Below, piece after piece: positions 54,005 through 61,254 of a DNA stretch of 64,000 bases. Location: positions 1 through 64,000 of the forward strand of contig NZ_CALRWL010000027.1 in NCBI RefSeq assembly GCF_943371865.1. Direction: 5' to 3'. The DNA comes from Azorhizobium sp943371865. GTDB taxonomy: Bacteria; Pseudomonadota; Alphaproteobacteria; Rhizobiales; Xanthobacteraceae. Numbering within the stretch: position 1 is the first letter of the stretch; each line of letters starts with the position of its first letter. A model generated the notes under the pieces. The model was given only the letters and a program-made list of their open reading frames with translations. It ran no database searches and was not told where the DNA came from. The position numbers and the translations under genes were made by a program.

Positions 54005-56097
54005 ACACCCATGTCCCGACCCCTGCCGCCGCGCGCCCCGATGCCAAGCCCGCCCCCATGGTGGGCGTGGATGTGGGCGGCACCTTCACCGATCTGTTCT
54101 TCTTCGATGCGGCTACCGGCCAGTTCCGCACCGCCAAGGTGCCGTCCAATCGCGGCGACGAGGCGGTGGGCTTCCTGGAAGGGCTGAAGACCTTCGGCCC
54201 GGTGGCGCAACTGGGCTCCATCGTCCATGGCACCACGGTGGGCACCAATGCTCTGTTGGAGCGCAAGGGCGCCCGCACGGCGCTGATCACCACCCGCGGC
54301 TTTCGCGACGTGCTGGAGATGCGCCGCCGCGACCGCCTGCACACCTGGGGCCTGTGGGGCGACTTCGTGCCGGTGATCGACCGCGAACTGCGGTTCGAGG
54401 TGGACGAGCGCATTCTGGCCGACGGCTCGGTCCGTCAGGGGCTGGATGTGGAGCAGGTGCGTGCCGCCGCCCGCCAGGCGCTGGCCATGGGGGCGCAGGC
54501 GCTGGCCATCGTCTTCATCAATGCCTATGCCAATCCGGCGCACGAATTGGCGGCCTATGCCGCCGCCCGCGAGGTGTGGCCGAACGATGATCTGGCCTGC
54601 TCGGCGCAGATCCTGCCGGAAATCCGCGAGTTCGAGCGCACCTCCACCACGGCGCTGAACGCCTATCTCCAGCCGGTGGTGGGCAGCTATCTGGCCAAGC
54701 TGGATGGCGCGCTGCACAGCGAGGGCTTCACCGGGCGATTCCATATCGTGCAGTCCAGCGGCGGCGTCATGTCCACCGCCACCGCGCGCAAATTGCCGGT
54801 GCGCACCGCTTTGTCGGGGCCGGCGGCGGGGGTGATCGCGGCGGCGGCCATTGCCGAGGCGGCGGGCTTCCCGGACATCATCACCGGCGATCTGGGCGGG
54901 ACCTCGTTCGACGTGTCGCTGGTGGTGGGCGGCAAGACCGCGCTGGCGGCGCAGACCACCATCGATTTCGGCCTGGTCATCCGCACGCCGATGATCGAGA
55001 TCACCACCATCGGCGCCGGTGGCGGCTCCATCGCCCATGTGGATGCGGGCGGCATGCTGCAGGTGGGGCCTGAGAGCGCCGGCTCGCGGCCGGGGCCGGT
55101 GGCCTATGGCCAGGGCAACACCCGCCCGACCTTGACCGACGCCAATATCGTGCTGGGCCGCATCAATGCGGAGCGCCCCATTGGCGGCAAGCTGGCGCGG
55201 CTCGACGTGGAGGCGGCGAAAGCGGCCATCGCCACCCATGTGGCCGAGCCTCTGGGCCTGGGCGTCATGGAAGCGGCGGAAGCCATCGTGCGCATCGCCG
55301 ATGGGCGCATGGCAGGCGCCATCCGTCTGGTCTCCATCGAACGCGGCCATGATCCGGCGACCTTCGTGGCGGTGCCGTTCGGCGGCGGCGGCGCGCTGCA
55401 TGTGGGCGCGCTGATCACCGACGTGGGGCTGAAGGCGGCGCTGGTGCCGCGCTATCCCGGCGTGACCTCGGCGCTGGGCTGCGTCATCGCCGACATCCGC
55501 CACGATCAGGTGCAGACGGTGAACCTCACCCTGGATGCCCTCGACCCCGTGGTCCTGGACCGCCGCATGGTGGCGGAGGCTGAGGCGGCCCGCGCGGTGG
55601 TGGACGCCGCCGGCTTGCCGGTGGACCTTGTCGAACTCGTGTTCGAGCTGGACATGCACTATGTCGGCCAGACCCACACGGTCTCGGTGCCGCTGCCGGT
55701 CAACGTGGAAAACGGCACCACCGGCATCGATTGCGCCACCATCGCCGCCGCCTTCAACCGGGCCTATCAGACCTCGTTCAGCCGGCTGCTGCCGGGGGTT
55801 CCGGCCAAGATCGTCAATCTGCGCACCGCGGCCATCGGCCGGCGGCCGCATTTCGACCTGCGCGCCCTGGCACCGGCTGCGGGCGCGACCGTGGACGGCG
55901 CCAAGCGCGGCACGCGGCCGGTATGGTTCGCGGGCGCCTGGCACGAGGCGGCGATCTATGCCCGGCTGGATCTGCCCACGGGCGCGGTCATCCCCGGCCC
56001 GGCGGTGCTGGAGCAGCCGGACGCCACCACCTTGGTGGATCCCGGCCTGGTGGCCCGCGTCGATGCCTTCGGCAATGTGATCGTGGAGCGCGCCTGA
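54001..56097 (+). CDS. hyuA: hydantoinase A / N-methylhydantoinase alpha-type subunit
   Basis: 698 residues of the acetate-kinase-like ATPase superfamily. The phosphate-binding loop VGVDVGGTFTDLFFFD lies at 22-37; IVHGTTVGTNALLERKGARTALITTRGFRDVLEMRRRDR and ALSGPAAGVIAAA, GDLGGTSFDVSLV, TIGAGGGSIAHVDAGGMLQVGPESAGSRPGP follow. This subunit phosphorylates the substrate amide/lactam oxygen using ATP before hydrolysis. The adjacent HyuB subunit overlaps by four bases. The substrate is a cyclic amide, imide or ketone by family knowledge; context favours a cyclic amide or imide. Confidence 0.88.
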   Translation: MNTHVPTPAAARPDAKPAPMVGVDVGGTFTDLFFFDAATGQFRTAKVPSNRGDEAVGFLEGLKTFGPVAQLGSIVHGTTVGTNALLERKGARTALITTRGFRDVLEMRRRDRLHTWGLWGDFVPVIDRELRFEVDERILADGSVRQGLDVEQVRAAARQALAMGAQALAIVFINAYANPAHELAAYAAAREVWPNDDLACSAQILPEIREFERTSTTALNAYLQPVVGSYLAKLDGALHSEGFTGRFHIVQSSGGVMSTATARKLPVRTALSGPAAGVIAAAAIAEAAGFPDIITGDLGGTSFDVSLVVGGKTALAAQTTIDFGLVIRTPMIEITTIGAGGGSIAHVDAGGMLQVGPESAGSRPGPVAYGQGNTRPTLTDANIVLGRINAERPIGGKLARLDVEAAKAAIATHVAEPLGLGVMEAAEAIVRIADGRMAGAIRLVSIERGHDPATFVAVPFGGGGALHVGALITDVGLKAALVPRYPGVTSALGCVIADIRHDQVQTVNLTLDALDPVVLDRRMVAEAEAARAVVDAAGLPVDLVELVFELDMHYVGQTHTVSVPLPVNVENGTTGIDCATIAAAFNRAYQTSFSRLLPGVPAKIVNLRTAAIGRRPHFDLRALAPAAGATVDGAKRGTRPVWFAGAWHEAAIYARLDLPTGAVIPGPAVLEQPDATTLVDPGLVARVDAFGNVIVERA

Positions 56098-56702
56098 TGC
56101 ACGAAGCCATCCCTGCGAGCAAGACCGCTCTGGTGATCGTCGATCTCCAGAACGATTTCCTTGATCCCAAGGGCGCCTATGGCCGGGCCGGGCAGGGGGC
56201 GCCCGCCATCGCCGCGCTGCCGGAGCGGATCGCGCCGCTGGCGGATGCCATGCGGGCGGCGGGTGGGTGGATCGTCTCCACCCACTTCACCTTGGTGCCG
56301 GCCAAAGGCGGCGAGCCGTTGATCTCGCCGCATCTGAAGAAGTTGCGCCCGTTTCTGGCCAAGGGCGATTTCCTGCCGGGGTCGTGGGGGCATCAGTTGG
56401 TGGACCGGCTCGCCCCGCCGGACCTCTCGGTGGAGAAGGTCGCCTATTCGGCCTTCTACATGACCCGGCTGGAGTGGGTGCTGCGCAAGTGCGACATCCG
56501 CAAGCTGGTGGTGTGCGGCATCGTCACCAATGGCGGCGTCGCCTCCACCGCGCGCGATGCCCATGTGCGGGACTTCGATGTGACCGTGCTCTCCGACGGC
56601 TGCGCCGCCTTCTCGCCGCAGGTGCACGAGACCGCCATCGAGGCGCTGCGGCCGGTGTGCCGGGTGGCCAGCATCGCCGACATCAGGAGCGAACTGGGCT
56701 GA
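56097..56702 (+). CDS. isochorismatase-fold hydrolase lacking the nucleophile Cys
   Basis: 201 residues with the isochorismatase/amidase fold: Asp16 in IVDLQNDF and Lys114 in VEKVAYSAF complete two thirds of the Asp-Lys-Cys triad, but the Cys position is Gly147 in GIVTNGGVASTARDA. In PhzD-like isochorismatases a Gly is normal there and ether hydrolysis needs only the Asp, while amidases such as N-carbamoylsarcosine or maleamate amidase need Cys. It closes the catabolic operon and overlaps HyuA by one base. An amidase role is tempting from the neighbours but the missing Cys argues against ordinary amidase chemistry. Confidence 0.8.
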   Translation: MHEAIPASKTALVIVDLQNDFLDPKGAYGRAGQGAPAIAALPERIAPLADAMRAAGGWIVSTHFTLVPAKGGEPLISPHLKKLRPFLAKGDFLPGSWGHQLVDRLAPPDLSVEKVAYSAFYMTRLEWVLRKCDIRKLVVCGIVTNGGVASTARDAHVRDFDVTVLSDGCAAFSPQVHETAIEALRPVCRVASIADIRSELG

Positions 56703-56708
56703 TCCGGG

Positions 56709-56730
56709 AGGTCGCCGGATCAGGCGACCT
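56709..56730. terminator. bidirectional hairpin at the end of the catabolic operon
   Basis: AGGTCGCC and GGCGACCT pair perfectly around a 6-base loop. The loop contains the stop codon of the convergent methyltransferase gene (56720-56722), so the structure serves the plus-strand operon and overlaps coding sequence on the other strand. Confidence 0.55.
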
Positions 56731-57538
56731 TGCGATAGCGGCGAGCCACATAGGACACCTCGCCACCGGCGAGGCCCTTGTAGAGCATGGAGCCCTTGGC
56801 GCCGGCGAATTCGGTGATGAAGCGCTGCATCAGAAACGCCTTGCCGATGCGGGCGCGCTTGCGCGCATCGGCCATATTGAGCGCCGCCACCACGCCCTTG
56901 GACAGGTCACGACCTTCGGCAAGTTCCAGGCCGGGGGCGGCCAATTGCCGGTCGAGTTCGGCGATCATGCCGCGTCCGCGCATGTCGGCGAAGGTGAACC
57001 AGCCGCCCGGCGCCAGCACCCGCGCCACCTCGGCGGTGAAGGCCGGCACATTGGCGTAGCAGTGCGAGGATTCGATATTGATGACGATATCGAACGACCC
57101 GTCCGGGAACGGCAGGCGTTCCGCATCGCCGGTCTCGAACGATAGCGCCGGTGCGTCGGCATTCAGCCGGCGGGCGAGGCGCACGGTTTCCGGGGAATAA
57201 TCCAGGCCCACCACCGAGGCGGGGGCGTAATAGCGCGCCAGATAGCGCGATCCGCCGCCGCGCCCGGAGCCCACTTCCAGAACACGCGCGCCCGCCACCG
57301 GCAAGCCTTCCACCGCCTGCTGGTAGAGGCCGATGAAGGCGCGCTCCTCCTCATCCTCCGGCTTCAGCGGGAACGGCGCGCCGTCCGGCACGAAGCCGTA
57401 GTTCATGAAGCGCCAGTCATCGTCGCGCCAGAAGCGCGAGAGCATGTTGTAGAGCCCGCGCCAGGCCCATTTGCGGGTGCGGGGAAACGCGCCGCGGTCG
57501 ATGGCATCGAGCATGCGGGAGAAAGCGGGGCTGCTCAT
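56720..57538 (-). CDS. SAM-dependent methyltransferase
   Basis: 272 residues, class I methyltransferase. SAM-binding motif I is RVLEVGSGRGGGSRYLAR, followed by VVGLDYSPETVRLARRLNA, GDAERLPFPDGSFDIVINIESSHCY and VARVLAPGGWFTFADMR. The opening WRFMNYGFVP and the SSHCY motif resemble the phthiotriol/phenolphthiotriol dimycocerosate methyltransferase group, suggesting a lipid or polyketide-like substrate. It starts 4 bases after the PF10118 gene, so they are co-transcribed. Confidence 0.82.
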   Translation of the reverse strand: MSSPAFSRMLDAIDRGAFPRTRKWAWRGLYNMLSRFWRDDDWRFMNYGFVPDGAPFPLKPEDEEERAFIGLYQQAVEGLPVAGARVLEVGSGRGGGSRYLARYYAPASVVGLDYSPETVRLARRLNADAPALSFETGDAERLPFPDGSFDIVINIESSHCYANVPAFTAEVARVLAPGGWFTFADMRGRGMIAELDRQLAAPGLELAEGRDLSKGVVAALNMADARKRARIGKAFLMQRFITEFAGAKGSMLYKGLAGGEVSYVARRYRKVA

Positions 57539-57542
57539 GGCG

Positions 57543-58475
57543 TCAGCCGGCCGGCTGGGCGGGGGCGGCGCCTTTGGCGGGGGGCGGGTCCTTGGCGGGG
57601 GGCATGTCGTTGGCCAGCCACTCGCGGCCCTTGCGCATCAGCTCGGCATCGTCGCTGTTGCGCGGGTCGAAGCCCGGCAGATAATAGCGCAGCACATTGG
57701 GCAGGCAGCGCCGCCAATAGCCGGGCGCGACCATGGTCACCCAGAAGAAGCGCATCCAGAAGCGGAAGCCGGTCTTCACCCCGTCGGTGCGGGCATAGAT
57801 CGGCACATTGCGCAGGAAGATCACCAGGAACGGGAACAGCGTGCCGTTCATGCCCATCACCCGCAGCAGATAGCGCTGCCAGCGCGACAGCTCGGGCGTC
57901 GCGGCATTGAGCACATCCAGTGCCACCGCCTTGTGCTCCAGTTCCTCCAGCGCGTGCCACATCCACAGTCGGCGGTAGGCCGGAGCGGCTTTGTCGAGGA
58001 GTTCGGGATGGCGCAGCGTGAGGGTGGAGAGCGTGGCGGTCATGTGCTCGATGGCGCAGGTGATCGCCAGCCGGTGCATGGGGTTCTTGACCACCTCGAA
58101 GCCGAAGCGGATCGGCCGCTCCATCTCGTCCACGTCATAGCCGAGGCCCATCATGGCCCGGTTGTATTCCTCATGCTCGCGGGTGTGGAAGGCTTCCTGC
58201 ACCGCATAGCCATTGATCTCGGCGGCCAGCTCCTTGTCCTGGAGCTTGGGGCCGTAGTGCTTGAGCGAGCGGATGAAGAAACGCTCGCCTTCCGGCAGGA
58301 AGATGGAGAGGCCGTCGATCAGAATGGTCTTGATGATATCGTCTTCCAGCCAATGCCGCTGCGCATTGCCCAGGATATCGAACCGGATGTCGCGGGGGAT
58401 GATATCCTCCGCGTGGCCCATATGGGCCGTGCCGCCCCCGGTTGAAGTCTGACCGTAACCGCCCGACGCTGCCAT
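57543..58475 (-). CDS. predicted metal-dependent hydrolase (PF10118 family)
   Basis: 310 residues. The four-helix metal site is visible as QEAFHTREHEEYNR and LWMWHALEELEHKAVALD, with further His/Glu in CAIEHMTA, resembling a ferritin-like di-iron arrangement. PRDIRFDILGNAQRHWLEDDIIKTILIDGLSIFLPEGERFFIRSL is the family opening. The C-terminal 30 residues are a Pro/Ala-rich tail. A start at 58421 (MGHAEDIIPR) is also possible. Activity of the family is not established; a lipid-related role beside the methyltransferase is plausible. Confidence 0.78.
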   Translation of the reverse strand: MAASGGYGQTSTGGGTAHMGHAEDIIPRDIRFDILGNAQRHWLEDDIIKTILIDGLSIFLPEGERFFIRSLKHYGPKLQDKELAAEINGYAVQEAFHTREHEEYNRAMMGLGYDVDEMERPIRFGFEVVKNPMHRLAITCAIEHMTATLSTLTLRHPELLDKAAPAYRRLWMWHALEELEHKAVALDVLNAATPELSRWQRYLLRVMGMNGTLFPFLVIFLRNVPIYARTDGVKTGFRFWMRFFWVTMVAPGYWRRCLPNVLRYYLPGFDPRNSDDAELMRKGREWLANDMPPAKDPPPAKGAAPAQPAG

Positions 58476-58630
58476 CTAGACTGTCCATCCCTTGGATCGG
58501 TCGGGGCGACCTCGCATGCGGTCGCCGCGACGCACTGGACCTTGCCTTAGCACAGATCGCGGTCCGGCGGGACAGCGCCGCCCCCCGGCCGCGCCCGCCG
58601 GCCCGGACGGACGGCGGTGCGCGCCTCGGC

Positions 58631-59689
58631 TCAGGCCAGATGCAGCACCCGGATCAGCAGCAGGCTGATGGTCAGCAGCAGCAGCAGCGAGAGCGTGACC
58701 ACCAAGGTGACCCGCCCGCCGACGCGGCTCAGGGTCCGCAGGTCCACCCCGAGCCCCAGCGCGGCCATGGACAGGACGGTGAACACGGTGGTGACGGCGG
58801 CCAATGGCGGCAGGACGACTGCGGGAATCAGGTTCAGGGAGCGCAAGGCGGCGAAGGCGATGAAGCCGACGATGAACCAGGGCACCAGCCGGTGCAGCGG
58901 CACCCGCTTCGGCTTCGCGACCACCGAGGCGCCCACCGGCACGGCTTTGACGCGGCTCAGGGACTGGCCATGGCTGACCGCGGCCAGGAACACCACCGGG
59001 CCCAGCATCAGCACGCGCACCAGCTTCACCAAGGTGCCGATCTGGGTGGCGAGCGGGCCGACCGGCACGGTGGTCGCCAACACCTGCGGCACCGCATAGA
59101 CGGTGAGGCCTGCGAGCACGCCATATTGGGTGTCGCTCATGGCCAGCAGCGGGATCAGCAGCGGCAGGGCCAGCACCACGATCACGCCGAGGATGGCGGT
59201 GAAGGAAATGGACGAGGCCACGTCATCGCCGTCCGCGTCGATCACCGAGGCGACGGCGGCAATGGCGGAATTGCCGCAGATGGAGTTGCCGCAGGCCACC
59301 AGCAGCGCCATCTTGTGCGGCAGCTTCATGAGCCGGCCGATGCCGTAGCTGGCCAGCAGCGAGACCACCACCACCAGCACGATGCCGCCCAGCAGTTCCG
59401 GCCCGGCGGCGGCCAAAGCGGCGGCGCTGAGCGAGGCGCCCAGGAACATCACCGCGATCTCCAGCAGGATCTTGCCGGAAAAGGCGATGCCGGGACGAAA
59501 CCGCGGCGACGGCGTCCAAACCGAGCGCAGCGCCGTGCCCAGCAGAATGGCCAGGACGAGGGCTTCCACATAAGGATGCCCGCTCATGTGTTCTTCAACG
59601 ATCTGGATGGCATAGGCCGCCCCGGTCACCATGGCGCAGAGCGCCACGCCCGGTAGAATAGCGGCCAACCACTGGAAAACTTTCGGCAC
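58631..59689 (-). CDS. YeiH-family putative sulfate exporter
   Basis: 352 residues with about ten transmembrane helices. ALVLAILLGTALRS, GIAFSGKILLEIAVMFLGASLS, LVACGNSICGNSAIAAVASVI and GLTVYAVPQVLATTVPVG are signature stretches of the YeiH/UPF0324 (PF03601) family. Members export sulfate or related ions after sulfonate breakdown. The gene is divergent from a LysR regulator with a 94-base operator region. Confidence 0.85.
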   Translation of the reverse strand: MPKVFQWLAAILPGVALCAMVTGAAYAIQIVEEHMSGHPYVEALVLAILLGTALRSVWTPSPRFRPGIAFSGKILLEIAVMFLGASLSAAALAAAGPELLGGIVLVVVVSLLASYGIGRLMKLPHKMALLVACGNSICGNSAIAAVASVIDADGDDVASSISFTAILGVIVVLALPLLIPLLAMSDTQYGVLAGLTVYAVPQVLATTVPVGPLATQIGTLVKLVRVLMLGPVVFLAAVSHGQSLSRVKAVPVGASVVAKPKRVPLHRLVPWFIVGFIAFAALRSLNLIPAVVLPPLAAVTTVFTVLSMAALGLGVDLRTLSRVGGRVTLVVTLSLLLLLTISLLLIRVLHLA

Positions 59690-59723
59690 GGTGGATCACG
59701 AGTCCCATTGTCGGCGATCTAAA

Positions 59724-59748
59724 TGCACGCTTATGCATTCCACGTGCA
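59724..59748. promoter_or_regulatory. LysR-type operator with phased TGCA repeats
   Basis: Three TGCA tetramers begin at 59724, 59734 and 59745, spaced 10 and 11 bases, so they lie on one face of the helix. The first two form ATGCA-N6-TGCAT. They lie in the 94-base gap between the divergent exporter and LysR genes. Confidence 0.5.
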
Positions 59749-59783
59749 AATAGCGTTTTTTCACCCCCTCATGAAGTGCGGTT

Positions 59784-60701
59784 ATGGCCATCAATCTGCA
59801 TCTGCTGCGCCTGTTTCGGACGGTCGCCGAATGCCGGAGTTTCTCCCGCGCCGCCGAGGCGCTGCATATCAGCCAGCCGGCGGTCTCCAAGGGGGTGCGG
59901 GAGCTGGAATCGCAGCTGCGCTGCGTGCTGGTGGAGCGCAATCCCGGCGGCATCGGCCTCACCGAGGCCGGCACCTTGCTGCTGGCCCATGCGGTGGACC
60001 TGTTCGCGGTGGAGCGGCGGGCCGAGGAGGATCTGCAGGCCCTGCGCGGCCTGGCGCAGGGCGAGCTGCATGTGGGCGCCAGCACCACCATCGCCACGTA
60101 TGTGCTGCCGCGCATCCTCGGGGCGTTCCAGGACGCCCATCCTGACCTGCAATTGCGCCTGACCAGCGCCAATACCCAGGAGGTGGCCGAGCGCCTGTTG
60201 GCGCGGGACATCGACGTGGCCCTGGTGGAGGGGCCGGTGGAGCATCCCAGCCTGTCGGCCCATCCCTGGCTGTTTGACGATCTGGTGGTGATCGTCGCCC
60301 CGGATCATCCCCTGGCGCAGATGGGCAAGACGCTGGTGCCGGCGGATCTCGACCAGGTGCGGCACATCGTGCGCGAAGCGGGATCCGGCACGCGGGAGGT
60401 GGTGGGCACGGCCCTGGAGGCCTGCGGCATCCGGCCGGATCGGGTGATGGAAGTGGGCAGCACCGAGGCCATCAAGCAGGTGGTGGCGGCCGGGCTGGGC
60501 ATCGCCATGGTCTCCGCCGCCGCCGCCAAGGACCAGATCGCCCTGGGTCGGCTGAAGGTGCTGAGCGTGGAAGGGCTGGCGCTGCGGCGGCCGCTCTATC
60601 GGCTCACCATCACCGGCCACCATCTGAAGTTTGCCGCTGCCGCCTTTGAGCAATTCATCTGCCAGGCGGAATTTGGATCCGGCGAGCGGATGCCCGACTG
60701 A
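59784..60701 (+). CDS. LysR-family regulator (YeiE/CysL-like)
   Basis: 305 residues. HTH at about 1-60: LHLLRLFRTVAECRSFSRAAEALHISQPAVSKGVRELESQLRCVLVERNPGGIGLTEAG; effector domain with GELHVGASTTIATYVLPRILGAFQDAHPDLQLRLTSANTQEVAERLLARDIDVALVEG and REAGSGTREVV. Length, domain wording and pairing with a YeiH-type exporter match the sulfite/cysteine-responsive YeiE/CysL group. Confidence 0.87.
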   Translation: MAINLHLLRLFRTVAECRSFSRAAEALHISQPAVSKGVRELESQLRCVLVERNPGGIGLTEAGTLLLAHAVDLFAVERRAEEDLQALRGLAQGELHVGASTTIATYVLPRILGAFQDAHPDLQLRLTSANTQEVAERLLARDIDVALVEGPVEHPSLSAHPWLFDDLVVIVAPDHPLAQMGKTLVPADLDQVRHIVREAGSGTREVVGTALEACGIRPDRVMEVGSTEAIKQVVAAGLGIAMVSAAAAKDQIALGRLKVLSVEGLALRRPLYRLTITGHHLKFAAAAFEQFICQAEFGSGERMPD

Positions 60702-60803
60702 ACGAGGCCAGAAACAACGTACAAAAGATGTTATTTTTTGGTTTCACAGAATGATGTAGGAATAGAGGTAAGCTCTATCCAACAGATGTGTTTTGTGGAA
60801 GCC

Positions 60804-61148
60804 ATGGCAAAAAGCAATGTGCAAAGCGCAGTTCTCACGGCGCTGGACATCTTGACCTTCCGGCTCGGCGGCCCGTCTGGGCGGGCTGGCGCGGCGCTGC
60901 AGGCGGATGCGGTGCGCGGCGCCGATCCCGCCGCCTACCGCATCACCGCCATCTGCGCGCCCGACATGGTGGAAATCGAGGATGCGCATGCGGCGCGCCA
61001 GCGCATCGTGCTGAGCTATGGCGCCCGGGAGATGCTGGACCTGGAAATGAAGCGCCGCCGCACCGCCACGCCCGTCGGCCTTCGCCTGCGGCGCGAGGCG
61101 TTCGACGTGGACGGAATCGCCTTCTCCCGCTGGGCCGTGGCCGAATAG
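60804..61148 (+). CDS. small protein of unknown function
   Basis: 114 residues, rich in Ala and Arg: MAKSNVQSAVLTALDILTFRLGG, then ADPAAYRITAICAPDMVEIEDAHAARQRIVLSYGAREMLDLEMKRRR and VGLRLRREAFDVDGIAFSRW. No signal peptide, membrane helix or known motif. Codon use fits a real gene. The start could also be the ATG at 60786; GAGGTAAG lies at about 60766. An AT-rich promoter-like segment precedes it. I do not recognise the family. Confidence 0.6.
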   Translation: MAKSNVQSAVLTALDILTFRLGGPSGRAGAALQADAVRGADPAAYRITAICAPDMVEIEDAHAARQRIVLSYGAREMLDLEMKRRRTATPVGLRLRREAFDVDGIAFSRWAVAE

Positions 61149-61254
61149 GCGGCCTGCACGCCGATCCGTCGCCGGAAGGGGCGGGCTTTCATGCCGGTTT
61201 CCAACAGCGGGAAGCGATCGCGGGTCTGCGCGCAGGGTGCGTGTCCGGCGGATG

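Noticed and set aside
53926..55944. Minus-strand frame of about 670 codons opposite hydantoinase A
   Set aside because: Antisense shadow of the conserved HyuA protein, no motifs.
52271..56702. Creatinine degradation via N-methylhydantoinase and N-carbamoylsarcosine amidase
   Set aside because: Gene types match superficially, but the isochorismatase-fold protein lacks the Cys and no sarcosine-oxidising genes are present, while a lyase, MmgE/PrpD and LeuCD are; kept only as an alternative.
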